A stretch of DNA of 64,000 nucleotides from Psychrobacter urativorans (lineage in GTDB: Bacteria; Pseudomonadota; Gammaproteobacteria; Pseudomonadales; Moraxellaceae): contig NZ_CP012678.1 of assembly GCF_001298525.1 (NCBI RefSeq), positions 1,054,001 through 1,118,000 of the forward strand. Reading direction: 5' to 3'. The stretch's first letter is position 1, and each line of letters begins with the position of its first letter. A program made the translations under genes and the position numbers. Positions 53,930 to 62,368 of the stretch are shown one piece after another. The notes below the pieces were generated by a model, which ran no database searches, was not told the origin of the DNA, and worked only from the letters and a program-made list of their open reading frames with translations.

Positions 53930-55072
53930 ATGGCAGGATTGCTTTCAATCACAGAACCTACCGCTAATGATACCAATGCCACCACCACGCCCGCAGCTGA
54001 TTTTTTTGCAAACGCTCCTGCCGTAACAGAAACTACTACGCCTATTCAACGCAGCCGTGAACAAATTGCCGAATTGTTTGAGTTGCCATTGATGGATTTA
54101 TTACTCCAAGCGCAAACCATTCATCGTCAGCATTTCAACGCCAATGAGGTACAAATCAGTACCTTATTATCGATTAAAACGGGAAATTGCCCTGAAGATT
54201 GTGGTTATTGCTCACAGTCCGGTCATCACCGTGATAAAACCAAATTAGAAGCTGAAAAACGTATCGACGTTGATAAGGTCATTGCTGCCGCAAAACGCGC
54301 TAAAGCCACTGGTTCATCACGCTTTTGTATGGGCGCAGCGTGGAAGCATCCAAGCGCTAAAGATATGCCGTATGTGGTTGAGCTGATTAAAGAAGTCAAA
54401 GATTTAGGCTTAGAAACCTGCATGACCTTGGGTATGCTCGATGCGGATCAAGCCACGCAATTGGCGGATGCGGGATTGGATTATTACAATCATAATTTGG
54501 ACACTTCAAGACGCTACTATGAGCAAGTGGTCAGCACGCGCAGCTACGATGACCGACTAAATACGCTTGATAATGTGCGTAATTCTGGCATTAATGTGTG
54601 TAGTGGTAATATCGTTGGTATGGGTGAAAGTCGTGACGACCGTATCGACTGGGTACATGAGCTGCTCAAAATGCCAAAAGCACCTGAGTCGATTCCTGTG
54701 AATCTGCTCGTGCCTATTGCCGGTACGCCTATTGGTGATAAAGTATTGGCAGAAGGCGGCTTGTCCGTTCTTGAATGGATTCGTACCATTGCAGTCACGC
54801 GTATTTGTTGTCCAAGCAGCTATGTGCGTCTGTCCGCTGGACGCGAAAGTTTATCCGATGCTGAGCAATCGCTCGCCTTTATGGCAGGTGCTAATTCGTT
54901 CTTTTACGGTGATAAGCTGCTAACGACAGGTAACGCTAGCCAATCAGGCGATGATAGATTGATGCGCGAACTTGGGCTGACCAAGCAATTTGCCGCGCCA
55001 AGAGCACCAAAATTATTACCCGTTCTTGATGCCGTTAGTGGTCATGAATCACAAATGGTATTGGCAGATTAA
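53930..55072 (+). CDS. bioB: Biotin synthase
   Basis: This radical-SAM enzyme inserts sulfur into dethiobiotin. The CPEDCGYC motif (about 87-94) binds the [4Fe-4S] cluster. The downstream [12 protein letters not shown] region and the [18 protein letters not shown] stretch carry the [2Fe-2S] ligands. At 380 residues it has an N-terminal Thr/Ala-rich extension of about 40 residues compared with E. coli (346). No other bio gene is nearby and no BirA operator was recognised. Confidence 0.96.
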   Translation: MAGLLSITEPTANDTNATTTPAADFFANAPAVTETTTPIQRSREQIAELFELPLMDLLLQAQTIHRQHFNANEVQISTLLSIKTGNCPEDCGYCSQSGHHRDKTKLEAEKRIDVDKVIAAAKRAKATGSSRFCMGAAWKHPSAKDMPYVVELIKEVKDLGLETCMTLGMLDADQATQLADAGLDYYNHNLDTSRRYYEQVVSTRSYDDRLNTLDNVRNSGINVCSGNIVGMGESRDDRIDWVHELLKMPKAPESIPVNLLVPIAGTPIGDKVLAEGGLSVLEWIRTIAVTRICCPSSYVRLSAGRESLSDAEQSLAFMAGANSFFYGDKLLTTGNASQSGDDRLMRELGLTKQFAAPRAPKLLPVLDAVSGHESQMVLAD

Positions 55073-55214
55073 TGATAAATCACGTTTAAGCTTAGCAATG
55101 TTTTGATTTCGAACAATAGTTTCTAAGTTCAAACAATAATGATTGCTAAACTTGCTGCGTTTCCTTACCTTAATTTTCATCCCATACAGATTATCGCGAG
55201 CACAAGAGATTCAC

Positions 55215-55649
55215 ATGGTAGATTATTTTAACTGGATTAAAGCGGCACATATTATCTCAGTGGTCACTTGGTTTGCGGCGATTTTCTACTTGCCGCGCTT
55301 ATATGTGTATCATGCCATGAGTGATGATAAAATCAGTCACGAGCGCTTTATTATCATGGAGCGTAAACTGTATCGCGGTATTATGACGCCATCTATGATA
55401 GCCACTTGGGCGTTTGGATTATGGATGGTATTTTTGGGTTGGGATACGTATAAAACCCAAGGTTGGCTACACCTAAAGCTTGTCTTAGTGGTGCTATTGT
55501 CGGGATATCATGGCGCGTGCGGTTTTTATCGTAAAAAGCTGGTGGGTAATCCGCAATATAAATCACATGTGTTTTGGCGATGGTTTAATGAAGTGCCAGT
55601 TTTTGCGTTGGTCGCTATCGTCATTTTAGTCGTAGTGAAACCTTTTTAA
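55215..55649 (+). CDS. hemJ: HemJ protoporphyrinogen IX oxidase
   Basis: This inner-membrane enzyme oxidises protoporphyrinogen IX in haem synthesis. It has 144 residues and about four helices. Conserved features are His12 (WIKAAHIISVVTWFA), the FYLPRLYVYH run, ERKLY and the WLHLKL stretch. The frame is open from 55143, but the family starts at MVDYFNWIK, and AAGAG precedes that ATG, so 55215 is used. A terminator follows. Confidence 0.92.
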   Translation: MVDYFNWIKAAHIISVVTWFAAIFYLPRLYVYHAMSDDKISHERFIIMERKLYRGIMTPSMIATWAFGLWMVFLGWDTYKTQGWLHLKLVLVVLLSGYHGACGFYRKKLVGNPQYKSHVFWRWFNEVPVFALVAIVILVVVKPF

Positions 55650-55685
55650 GCTCTATTTTAAATTTGGTTAAACACTTTAAAAGCA

Positions 55686-55725
55686 AAAATCCTGCATGAC
55701 CACTTATGGCGATGCAGGATTTTTT
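55686..55725. terminator. Terminator between hemJ and the converging hydrolase gene
   Basis: ATCCTGCAT (55689-55697) pairs perfectly with ATGCAGGAT (55712-55720) around a 14-nt loop, flanked by A- and T-runs, so it can act both ways. Confidence 0.88.
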
Positions 55726-55752
55726 ATGCGCTTTATTCAGGATAGCTATTAA

Positions 55753-56658
55753 TTAAGTGGGACGTATAATTTGGTAAACATGGCTCAAATCATACACTCG
55801 ATAGCGTGCCGGTTCTTTTCGACTCTCACCAGCGTAGCTTAATATGAGCGCTTGCTTCGCCGATTGATCTACCCAACCGACAAATAAGCCACTGTGCTCA
55901 ATATCGTTATAGCCATGATTGATATAATACAGCCAATCACCAACCTGAATCTCGCCACTATTGACATAAGGACCTTCGGCATAAGCGCCTTTATGTACGG
56001 TACTACGGTTCACGCCAGCGCGATTAAAGACCGCATTGAGATAATCCCAGCAGCCGCCTTTAATAACGGTGCGCTCATTAAGCGACATGGTGCGCGCCAT
56101 ACTGATGACCTCACGCGCCGCCCTACTGCTCTGCTTTTCAGCGCGGCTTAATAATGGCAAATGGGCGCTATCAACATTATCATAACTGCCAGTTATAGAA
56201 CCACCTGACAAAAATGCCGGCAATACGCTTGGCGCTTGGCGTTTTACTTCCGGATAACGAGCGGCGGTATTGATAACGGGTGTAGGTATAACTTGTTGCT
56301 TATACGCCTGTTGTTTATAAGCTTGTGGTTTATAGACCGTTGCCTTATTACTAGACGCAGCATTGATATTATTAGTAGCCGTAGTCGTTGGCGCATTCAT
56401 GCGTACACGCTGAATGGTTGAGCGGGTGCTGACGCGAGCAGCAGGTACGGCAAGCTCGGGTTGGGCAGATTTTTGTGTGATAAGCGTGCTCATACTGTCA
56501 GCATATACCTGAACACTGGTCGTTGCCAATACTACGAACAGCGCCGTGGTTGGTATTTTTTTTAAGCTAGGTTGTGCTTGCAAATAACGAGATGGGGCTG
56601 AGCATAAATGATGAACAAACGCCAGTTTATGTGAGGCGGTAACCGACAAACAAGACAT
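55753..56658 (-). CDS. Exported cysteine/histidine hydrolase, NlpC/CHAP-like
   Basis: This 301-residue exported protein has a signal segment (about 36-53, cleavage after VYA). The C-terminal domain (about 170-301) has Cys203 in GGCWDYLNAVF and His255 in DIEHSGLFVGW, the Cys-His layout of NlpC/P60 and CHAP peptidoglycan hydrolases. The middle carries Thr/Ser/Gln linkers with a repeated AYKQQ unit (113-122). It probably cleaves cell-wall peptides, but the family is not certain. A third catalytic residue could not be named. Confidence 0.7.
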   Translation of the reverse strand: MSCLSVTASHKLAFVHHLCSAPSRYLQAQPSLKKIPTTALFVVLATTSVQVYADSMSTLITQKSAQPELAVPAARVSTRSTIQRVRMNAPTTTATNNINAASSNKATVYKPQAYKQQAYKQQVIPTPVINTAARYPEVKRQAPSVLPAFLSGGSITGSYDNVDSAHLPLLSRAEKQSSRAAREVISMARTMSLNERTVIKGGCWDYLNAVFNRAGVNRSTVHKGAYAEGPYVNSGEIQVGDWLYYINHGYNDIEHSGLFVGWVDQSAKQALILSYAGESRKEPARYRVYDLSHVYQIIRPT

Positions 56659-56888
56659 GACACGCTCCTTTTAGGACAGCAACAATGGCAGCAACTATAA
56701 GCCAAAACTATAAAATCAATCGCCTCTAGTTATAAACCATTTCGGCAGGAGACTGCAAGCGCTATTCATGAGTGGCAGGCGCTAAAAAGTAGGCAGAAGG
56801 AGATAAAGGGTAGGAAGAGAAATACAGAGGATTACAAATAAAAAGGAATATTGCGTAAAAAGCAGGGTGAGTCGTGACTCATTTTAAT

Positions 56889-57380
56889 TTAATCGTTACT
56901 CATTTTAATCGTGACATGACGTTTATTCAGCGTTTGTCCTTGTAGGATAGCTTTGGTCGCTTGCGCTTCTTTCTCATTATCAAAACCGCTGATACGATAT
57001 TTATGGATATGATGAACATCCATAATCTGTAGCTGTTCGCCCTCTAGCGTGATGGTGTCGCCATCAGCGAGATGAATATGAGCACGCTTGCCTTGATTAT
57101 CATGTACCAGCTCGTTACAACGTACCCATAATATGCCACTGCTAATCTGACCACTCATGGCTTTTTTATGGTTTTGCCGTTGCCGATTAAAAATAAAACT
57201 ACCAATAATTAGCAGAGCAAGCGCACCAATAGACCAGCGAACGGGCAATAAACTCATTGCCAGCGCCACAGCCACCGCGCCTACCAATAACGCTGCACCA
57301 AACCAGAACAACCCATTGTCTAATGCTTGGGGTTGCCCTTGTAAGGTAATCTTTGCACCGTCATCAGTCAGTTTCAGCAT
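56889..57380 (-). CDS. Unknown membrane protein coupled to rph
   Basis: This 163-residue protein has two transmembrane helices (about 22-62) and a C-terminal soluble domain of beta character (LADGDTITLEGEQLQIMD) with a Gly-Phe-Asp-rich turn. I do not recognise a family. It starts 6 bp after the rph stop, within the same operon. Confidence 0.75.
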   Translation of the reverse strand: MLKLTDDGAKITLQGQPQALDNGLFWFGAALLVGAVAVALAMSLLPVRWSIGALALLIIGSFIFNRQRQNHKKAMSGQISSGILWVRCNELVHDNQGKRAHIHLADGDTITLEGEQLQIMDVHHIHKYRISGFDNEKEAQATKAILQGQTLNKRHVTIKMSND

Positions 57381-57386
57381 ACGTGA

Positions 57387-58103
57387 CTACCAGCCTAACG
57401 CTGTTTTTTGCATTTGGACAAGCTCAGCAATGCCTTTTTCCGCAAGAATGAGCATGTCATCGGCTTGCGCACGAGTGAACGGCTTTTCTTCAGCCGTACC
57501 TTGCAGCTCAATAAACTCACCCTTTTGAGTCATCACCACGTTTAAATCGGTATCACAGCTGGCATCTTCTTCGTAGTTTAAATCCAGATAAGCTTTGCCA
57601 TCTTTCATACCGACAGATACCGCAGCAACCAAACCAATTAAAGGATCAGCTTTTAATTTTTTGGTTTTTTGAAGGCTTTCTAACGCATCAATTAAAGCAA
57701 TAGCCGCGCCTGTTACACTGGCGGTGCGCGTACCACCATCAGCTTGTAACACATCACAATCGAGATAAATAGTATTTTCACCAAGTTTACTCAAATCAAT
57801 CATCGCGCGTAAGCTACGACCAATTAAGCGCTGAATTTCTTGGGTACGACCAGACTGCTTACCACGAGCCGCTTCGCGTTGGTTACGGGTATTGGTTGCG
57901 CGTGGCAACATACCGTATTCAGCGGTAATCCAGCCTTTACCTTTGCCTTTTAACCAGCGTGGAACGCCCGACTCAACACTGGCAGTACACAATACTTTGG
58001 TATCGCCAAAGCTGACCAACACTGAGCCTTCGGCATGCTTGGTATAGTGGCGCTCAAAGGTAATCGAGCGAAGTTGGTCAAGCTCACGGTTATCAATACG
58101 CAT
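57387..58103 (-). CDS. rph: Ribonuclease PH
   Basis: This phosphate-dependent 3' exonuclease trims tRNA precursors. It has 238 residues. The sequence starts [12 protein letters not shown] and shows [15 protein letters not shown] and [16 protein letters not shown] (substrate and phosphate-binding arginines), with [11 protein letters not shown]. The frame is open further upstream to 58148, but TAGGAA before the ATG at 58103 and family length support this start. Confidence 0.96.
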   Translation of the reverse strand: MRIDNRELDQLRSITFERHYTKHAEGSVLVSFGDTKVLCTASVESGVPRWLKGKGKGWITAEYGMLPRATNTRNQREAARGKQSGRTQEIQRLIGRSLRAMIDLSKLGENTIYLDCDVLQADGGTRTASVTGAAIALIDALESLQKTKKLKADPLIGLVAAVSVGMKDGKAYLDLNYEEDASCDTDLNVVMTQKGEFIELQGTAEEKPFTRAQADDMLILAEKGIAELVQMQKTALGW

Positions 58104-58299
58104 AAAAATTCCTAGTACGATGTTGTAAAAGCAGTGTGGTAAAAACAAACAGTCTAGCCATTAAATCATTCAATAATAAAACATTATCAGACAATATAGC
58201 AGACTTAAATATTGAGGTATCCTAACGTGACAACGGCATAATAGCAAGATAAGTGCTTACGATTACACGGTATTTTTGGCAAAAGTTATCGTTAAAACT

Positions 58300-58334
58300 A
58301 AAAAAGACAAAGACGATTTCGCCTTTATCTTTTG
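58300..58334 (-). terminator. Terminator of the first fadD gene
   Basis: On the minus strand AAAGATAAAGGCGA pairs with TCGTCTTTGTCTTT across an AA loop, all pairs Watson-Crick or G-U, with T residues following. Confidence 0.8.
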
Positions 58335-58372
58335 AATTTTATGTGAATAATTAGCAAGATTAGGCTAGCAGA

Positions 58373-60211
58373 TTAATCCAAGCCTTCCATTTTGCGTAAT
58401 TCTTTACGCAAGATTTTACCCACATTTGATTTGGGTAACTCGTCAACGAATTGTACGTGACGCGGACGCTTATAGCCGGTCAAATTCTTTTTGCCAAAAT
58501 CGAGTAGTTCTTGTTCAGTGACTTCGCCTTTTTTGACCACAAAAATCTTCGGATCTTCACCGCGCTCTGCACTTGGAATACCAATCGCGCCGCACTCTTT
58601 TACCGCCGGATGCTCGCTCATGATTTCTTCAATCTCATTCGGATAGACATTAAAGCCCGATACCAAAATCATGTCTTTTTTGCGATCGACAATTTTAGTA
58701 AAGCCTTTGTCATCCATAATACCGATGTCGCCCGTTTTTAGGTAACCAGTCGCTGTGAACGTTTCCGCGGTTTCATCAGGGCGATTTTGATAGCCAATCA
58801 TCACTTGCGGACCTTTGACACAAATCTCACCGCGCTCACCGATAGCCACTTCATTTTCATCGTCGTCGATTAATATGATGTCAGTGCTAGAGGCTGGAAT
58901 ACCAATTTTGCCAGTAAATTCTGCAATGGTCATCGGATTAAATGCCACTACTGGCGAGGTTTCAGACAAGCCATAACCTTCAACAATCGGTAAACCGGTG
59001 ATTTTATGCCACTCTTTTGCGACACTAGGCAATACGGACGTGCCACCACCAATCGCGGCTTTTAAGTTAGAGAAATCTAAGGCAGCAAAGCTTTCTTTAT
59101 TGACCAAGCCATTAAATAACGTATTAACGGCAGGAATAAAGGAGGGTTTATATTTCGCCATTTCTTTAATCAAACCGTCCAAATCGCGCGGATTAGGAAT
59201 CAATAATCCGGCATAACCTTGATACATACCATACATACCGCAAACCATAAAGGAGAACACATGATACAGCGGCAGCGCGGTCAAAATCACATCATTAGCA
59301 TTGGCATCGTCGTCAAAAGCGCTGTCCATCAAGGCGCTAATCTGTAGCATATTGGCAACCAAGTTACCGTGTGACAGCATGGCGCCTTTTGCCACGCCCG
59401 TTGTGCCGCCAGTATATTGCAATAATGCCACATCACTTAAATTCAAATCTGGGCGTTTGTATTTACTAGCTGATACGCTATTTAGGGCTTCTTTAAAGCT
59501 GTTGCTCTCTGGCAAGTTATAAGACGGAATCATTTTTTTAACATGACGGGCGACGAGGTTAACGACGGTGCCTTTGAGCAGTCCTAACATATCACCAAGC
59601 TTGCAGACAATAACGTTTTTAACTTTACTTTTATTAGTGGCTTCTTGATAAGTCTTGGCAAAATTTTCGACAATAAATAAGGCTTTCACGCCGCTATCGT
59701 CAAGCTGATGCGACAATTCACGACTGGTATATAGCGGATTGACATTCACTAAAATCATGCCCGCACGCAAAATACCCAGTGCAACGATAGGATACTGCAA
59801 AATATTGGGCATCATCACGCCCACTTTATCGCCTTTTGCTAAGCCTAATGACTGCAAATAGCTGGCAATCTGGCGACTGTATAAATCCAATTGCTTAAAA
59901 CTAATTGAGGCACCCATACAAATATAAGCGGGTTTTTGTCCATAACGACGAAAGTTACGCTCAAAGACTTCTAGTAGTGAGGTATTGTCTTCAGGCATAT
60001 CAATAGTGGCGCTGATGCCATATCGCTCATAAGCGGCAAGCCATGGACGATCGCTTGGAATATCGGGCATGGTCGGAAAAGCATTTGTCTCTGCCAATGA
60101 CTGAGCGCGATGCACTTTTGCTGCGTTGCCTTTGTTTGGCTGGCGGGCAGTCGTTTCTTGATTGGTGCTATTTTTTTTATGAGAACTTTGGTTATTGGCA
60201 GTATCAGTCAT
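58373..60211 (-). CDS. fadD: Long-chain fatty acyl-CoA ligase (copy 1)
   Basis: It activates fatty acids to acyl-CoA with ATP for oxidation by FadE or for lipid use. It has 612 residues. The AMP-binding motif YTGGTTGVAKG lies near 266-276, with GYGLSETSP, TGDIG and the C-terminal GFNVYPNEIEE typical of FadD. The frame extends 21 bp upstream, but TTTAGGA before the ATG at 60211 fixes the start. A hydrophilic N-terminal tail of about 50 residues is extra. It lies downstream of its paralogue with a terminator between them. Confidence 0.94.
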   Translation of the reverse strand: MTDTANNQSSHKKNSTNQETTARQPNKGNAAKVHRAQSLAETNAFPTMPDIPSDRPWLAAYERYGISATIDMPEDNTSLLEVFERNFRRYGQKPAYICMGASISFKQLDLYSRQIASYLQSLGLAKGDKVGVMMPNILQYPIVALGILRAGMILVNVNPLYTSRELSHQLDDSGVKALFIVENFAKTYQEATNKSKVKNVIVCKLGDMLGLLKGTVVNLVARHVKKMIPSYNLPESNSFKEALNSVSASKYKRPDLNLSDVALLQYTGGTTGVAKGAMLSHGNLVANMLQISALMDSAFDDDANANDVILTALPLYHVFSFMVCGMYGMYQGYAGLLIPNPRDLDGLIKEMAKYKPSFIPAVNTLFNGLVNKESFAALDFSNLKAAIGGGTSVLPSVAKEWHKITGLPIVEGYGLSETSPVVAFNPMTIAEFTGKIGIPASSTDIILIDDDENEVAIGERGEICVKGPQVMIGYQNRPDETAETFTATGYLKTGDIGIMDDKGFTKIVDRKKDMILVSGFNVYPNEIEEIMSEHPAVKECGAIGIPSAERGEDPKIFVVKKGEVTEQELLDFGKKNLTGYKRPRHVQFVDELPKSNVGKILRKELRKMEGLD

Positions 60212-60415
60212 AACTTTTCCTAAATGGTACATTTAAAGACATAGAATAATCTAATGAGGGAGCAAATACAGTGCTGGTTAGTGATTATTTGTGAACCGAA
60301 CGTCATTATTCACCGTATTCTACGCTAGAAAAGCGCTTCTTAAAACGAGGATAATTGAGTGTCAGTGCGGCACTCAACTATAGATAACGTAAATATACGC
60401 CGTAACGCTAATAAT

Positions 60416-60456
60416 AAAAAAGGATAAGGTCACACAGTGGCGACTTTATCCTTTTT
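60416..60456 (-). terminator. Terminator between the two fadD genes
   Basis: AAAAAGGATAAGGTC (60417-60431) pairs with GACTTTATCCTTTTT (60442-60456; one G-U) around 10 nt. It closes the upstream copy on the minus strand. Confidence 0.9.
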
Positions 60457-60492
60457 CCATGAGCAAATAAGCGCTTGTTTTTTAACCGCTAA

Positions 60493-62226
60493 CTATTGCT
60501 TAGCGTGACGGTCTGCTTCAAGTTTACGCAAATCTTTATGTAAGATTTTACCGACGTTCGACTTTGGCAGCTCATCGATAAACTCAACATAACGTGGACG
60601 CTTATAGCCCGTTAGATGCTCTTTCGCATAGGCGTGTACTTCTTCTTCCGTCAAGCTCGCATCTCGACGTACCACAAAAATCTTAGGCACTTCGCCACTT
60701 TTATCGTCTTCAACACCGATGACACCGCACTCTAGAATCTTATGACAACCCGCCATGACCTCTTCGACTTCATTGGGATAGACATTAAAACCGGATACCA
60801 AAATCATGTTCTTTTTACGATCAACGATGCTGATATAACCATTTTCATCCATAATACCGATATCACCGGTACGGAAAAACCCATCACTGGTCATTGATTC
60901 TGCTGTTGCATCATCACGCTTCCAATAACCTTTCATGACTTGCGGACCACGCACGCCAATTTCACCACGTTCGCCCAATGCCACTTCGTTACCCACATCA
61001 TCTAAAATAGCAACATCAGTCGCTGGCATCGGTACGCCAATAGTGCCACTAAAAGTCGCGCTATTAATAGGATTGGCGGTGGCTACTGGAGATGTTTCCG
61101 ATAATCCGTAGCCTTGGACGATAATATTGCCCGTTATTTGACGCCATTTTTCTGCAGTCGAGCTCACTACTGCCATGCCTCCGCCCATCGTTACGCGCAA
61201 CTTACTATGATCCAACGCCTTAAACTCTTCATTATTAGCAAGGGCATTAAATAGCGTATTAACAGCAGGGAAAAGTGCAGGTGGATGTTCTTTATACGCT
61301 TTTAATAAGCTGTCAATATCACGCGGATTAGGAATCAATAAGCCGACACAGCCACGATATAGACCAAACATCCCACAAAGGGTAAATGAGAAAATATGAT
61401 ACAGCGGTAAAGCTGTCATAATCACTGCCTGCTCGCCACTTTTGTCAAACTCATCAAAGGCACTACCTAAAAAGGTATTGCACTGAATGAGGTTAGCTAC
61501 CAAGTTTTTATGGGTCAGCATTGCCCCTTTAGCGACGCCTGTCGTGCCGCCGGTATATTGCAATACAGCAACATCATCAAGGGTGATATTGGTTGGACGC
61601 TTATATTGGCTTATCGTTACTTGCTTAATCATGCTGTTAAAGCTAACACTACCCGCTATTTTATATTTAGGCACCAGTTTTTTGACATAGCGAACAACCG
61701 TATTAACCATGAAGCCTTTCAGCGTACCCATCAAATCGCCCATACCCGTGATCACCACATGATCCACGATATTACGACCAATATCTTGATAAGTTTTGGC
61801 AAAGTTTTCCACTAAAATAAGTGCTTTTGCCTCAGAGTCTATCAACTGATGCTCAAGCTCTTTGGTGGTGTATAACGGATTCACATTCACTAAGGTCAAG
61901 CCAGCGCGCAGCACACCAATAATGGTAACTGGTAATTGTAAAACATTGGGCATCATGACCGCGACTTTATCGCCTTTAACCAAGCCTAATGACTGCAGGT
62001 ATGCTGCCACTTGCTGGCTGTATAAATCTACTTCCTGAAAGGTCAACTCAGAACCCATACACACAAAAGCAGTTTTATTGCCATTTTTCGCAAAGCTTTG
62101 TTCAAAAATATCAATCAGCGAGGTATTATCCGCAGGCAGCTTGATATCATATGTCAGCCCAAGCGCCTCATAAGTTTTTAGCCAAACTTTATCGTTATGT
62201 CGAATTAAATGGTCTTGATTGTCCAT
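60493..62226 (-). CDS. fadD: Long-chain fatty acyl-CoA ligase (copy 2)
   Basis: It is paralogous to the previous ligase, 577 residues, without the N-terminal tail. Motifs YTGGTTGVAKG (about 224-234), QGYGLSETSP, TGDIG and GFNVYPNEVEE are intact. The frame opens at a TTG that overlaps the AGGAG; the ATG at 62226 lies beyond the ribosome site and is the better start. A terminator separates it from copy 1, so the two can be expressed separately, perhaps with different chain-length or source preferences. Confidence 0.93.
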   Translation of the reverse strand: MDNQDHLIRHNDKVWLKTYEALGLTYDIKLPADNTSLIDIFEQSFAKNGNKTAFVCMGSELTFQEVDLYSQQVAAYLQSLGLVKGDKVAVMMPNVLQLPVTIIGVLRAGLTLVNVNPLYTTKELEHQLIDSEAKALILVENFAKTYQDIGRNIVDHVVITGMGDLMGTLKGFMVNTVVRYVKKLVPKYKIAGSVSFNSMIKQVTISQYKRPTNITLDDVAVLQYTGGTTGVAKGAMLTHKNLVANLIQCNTFLGSAFDEFDKSGEQAVIMTALPLYHIFSFTLCGMFGLYRGCVGLLIPNPRDIDSLLKAYKEHPPALFPAVNTLFNALANNEEFKALDHSKLRVTMGGGMAVVSSTAEKWRQITGNIIVQGYGLSETSPVATANPINSATFSGTIGVPMPATDVAILDDVGNEVALGERGEIGVRGPQVMKGYWKRDDATAESMTSDGFFRTGDIGIMDENGYISIVDRKKNMILVSGFNVYPNEVEEVMAGCHKILECGVIGVEDDKSGEVPKIFVVRRDASLTEEEVHAYAKEHLTGYKRPRYVEFIDELPKSNVGKILHKDLRKLEADRHAKQ

Positions 62227-62368
62227 AATCTTGTTTCTCCTCAAAAATGCTGCAATGGGCAGTAAATATACATTTGTTCTTTAACATACACACTTTACTA
62301 AGCGGACTCAATACAAAAGATTGCTATGAGCGTTCGTAAATAAATCGCAACGCTCATACTGTGTCTAT

